A DNA stretch of 64,000 nucleotides from DATLLN01 sp963720885. GTDB taxonomy: Bacteria; Actinomycetota; Thermoleophilia; Gaiellales; JAICJC01. The notes beneath the pieces are model-generated. The model worked only from the letters and a program-made list of their open reading frames with translations, did no database searches and had not been told where the DNA came from. The stretch spans positions 496,001-560,000 of the forward strand of contig CAVRGW010000005.1 in assembly GCA_963720885.1 (NCBI GenBank). The letters run 5' to 3'. The translations under genes were made by a program, and so were the position numbers. Shown here in pieces: positions 62,767 to 64,000 of the stretch (position 1 is its first letter; each line of letters starts with the position of its first letter).

Positions 62767-64000
62767 GTGCGGAAGCGTGTTGCTGGGTCGCTTGCCTGGA
62801 AGCTGGGCGCCGGCTTCGGCTGTGTCGTGGTGATGATCGTGCTGATCGTCGCCGTCTCGTGGTGGTCGATCGCACGGATGACCGACACGTCGGCCGCCAT
62901 CGACCAGTCGCTGACGCCGCGGCTGATCGCGGCCGACGACGCTCGCACGGCCGCCGCGGCGATGCGCTCGTCGCAGACGGCGTACGTGCTGATCGGACCG
63001 GACGGACGGGCCGAGTACGTCGCCGACCGCGGCGTGCTCGACCAGGCGATGCTGAACCTGCAGCTGCGGGAGCGGACCGCAGGCGACCGGAAGGCCTACG
63101 ACGCCGTACAGGCGGCGCTGCGGCGCGCCGACCAGGTCGACACCAGGCTGTGGGCGGACGTCAGCGCCGGGCGTACGGCCGAGGCCGAGAAGCTCCTGCG
63201 CTCAGCGAGCGAGCAGGCAAACGACGAGCTGATCCAGCAGCTCAACCTCTACCAGCGCTCCCTGCAGACCGAGGAGAAGCGCCTGGCGGAGCAGGCGCGG
63301 TCGACGGCGTGGACATCCGCTGCGCTGGTGCTCGGGCTGGGCGTGTGCGCGATCGTGCTGGCCGCGCTCGCCGCCGTGCTGCTCTCGCGCCAGATCGTGC
63401 GCAGTGCCCGCGAGCTGCTGGAGGCGGCGAACGGGCTCGCCGACGGCGACGTCGACCAGCATGTTGACATGGTGGGGGCCGACGAGCTCGGCCGCACGGC
63501 CGACGCCTTCCGCCGCACGATCGCGGCCCAGCAGGGAGTCGTTCGGGCCGCGGAGCGGGTGGCCGACGGCGACCTGACGCTGGTCGTCACGCCGGTGTCC
63601 GAGCGTGACGCGACCGGGCTGGCCTTCGCCCGGATGATCACGAGCCTGCGCGAGATCGTGCGCGAGGTGCGCGACTCGGCGGCGGTCGTCGCAGGCGCAT
63701 CACAGCAGATGGCAGCCAGCTCGCAGGATGCCGGCCGAGCCGTCAGCGACGTGTCCACGGCGATCATCCAGGTCGCCGCCGGCGCCGACGAGCAGGTGCA
63801 CAAGCTGAGCGAGGCCCAGCAGGCCGTCGAGCAGTCGGCGGGCGTCGCCGACCGGATGCGCAGCGCCTCGGTCGAAGGCGTCGACGCGGCCGGCCAGGCC
63901 AGCGCCGCCATGGCCGAGGTGCGCGAGAGCTCTGCCGCGATGGCCGGGTCTATCAGCGCGCTGGCCGCCAAGAGCGAGCAGATCGGCGGCATCGTGCAGG
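62767..64000 (+). CDS. Methyl-accepting chemotaxis receptor (3' end outside window)
   Basis: About 411 residues visible. One membrane helix (residues 13-33), a four-helix sensor (residues about 40-175) outside, a second helix (about 180-205), two HAMP-like segments (ARELLEAANGLADGDVDQHVDM and AAERVADGDLTLVVTP) and the start of the signalling coiled coil (EVRDSAAVVAGASQQMAASS). GTG start with GGAGG five bases upstream (62757-62761). Confidence 0.9.
   Translation, partial: MRKRVAGSLAWKLGAGFGCVVVMIVLIVAVSWWSIARMTDTSAAIDQSLTPRLIAADDARTAAAAMRSSQTAYVLIGPDGRAEYVADRGVLDQAMLNLQLRERTAGDRKAYDAVQAALRRADQVDTRLWADVSAGRTAEAEKLLRSASEQANDELIQQLNLYQRSLQTEEKRLAEQARSTAWTSAALVLGLGVCAIVLAALAAVLLSRQIVRSARELLEAANGLADGDVDQHVDMVGADELGRTADAFRRTIAAQQGVVRAAERVADGDLTLVVTPVSERDATGLAFARMITSLREIVREVRDSAAVVAGASQQMAASSQDAGRAVSDVSTAIIQVAAGADEQVHKLSEAQQAVEQSAGVADRMRSASVEGVDAAGQASAAMAEVRESSAAMAGSISALAAKSEQIGGIVQ

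Overview
The window is very GC-rich, densely coded DNA from what looks like an actinobacterium, most likely of the class Thermoleophilia (inferred from gene style and gene order, not from a database match). Genes sit in short operons joined by ATGA or GTGA overlaps. About twenty transcription-unit starts carry a TAnnnT box only 6-10 bases before the start codon, the signature of leaderless mRNAs.

Layout. 1-6.5 kb: an MFS transporter and XRE regulator over palindromic operators, then SDR-aroE-mltG-ruvX-alaS. 6.5-14.4 kb: a GroES-like protein, a tRNA-thiolation pair (cysteine desulfurase and a NifU-MnmA fusion), and aspS, hisS and a metallo-beta-lactamase-fold hydrolase. 14.4-24 kb: the histidine-degradation set hutU, hutI, hutH and ftcD with SDRs, a PQQ-type sugar dehydrogenase and a methyltransferase. 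23.8-28.7 kb: a WxL-like surface operon (two secreted proteins sharing a C-terminal domain plus a DUF916-like membrane protein), a divergent secreted gene behind a probable cyclic-di-GMP-I riboswitch, and an IS481-family insertion. 28.7-41.8 kb: LtrA, an old-yellow-enzyme flavoprotein, two PilZ proteins beside two prepilin-like genes, a heterodimeric ABC exporter, an NlpC/P60 hydrolase, an HD-like protein and tRNA-Gln. 41.8-46.4 kb: a decayed magnesium-transporter gene, corA and a FAD monooxygenase. 46.5-64 kb: secreted repeat proteins, an RNase H-like protein, a cupredoxin, two chemoreceptors (one with a C-terminal PAS domain), a tRNA-like gene with a strong promoter and an odd anticodon arm, an ABC-2 cluster, a third PilZ protein and gluQ.

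Themes. Cyclic-di-GMP output (riboswitch, three PilZ proteins), surface proteins and chemoreceptors recur, so the window probably includes part of a surface or motility programme. A palindromic repeat family built on GGGGTCAG/CTGACCCC occurs four times between genes and supplies the last codons of aspS. Nine single-base frame breaks interrupt otherwise well-conserved genes (NifU-MnmA, cysteine desulfurase, aspS, hutU, an SDR, a monooxygenase), several of them in homopolymers. They are more likely sequencing or assembly errors than gene decay, and those genes are annotated across their whole length.
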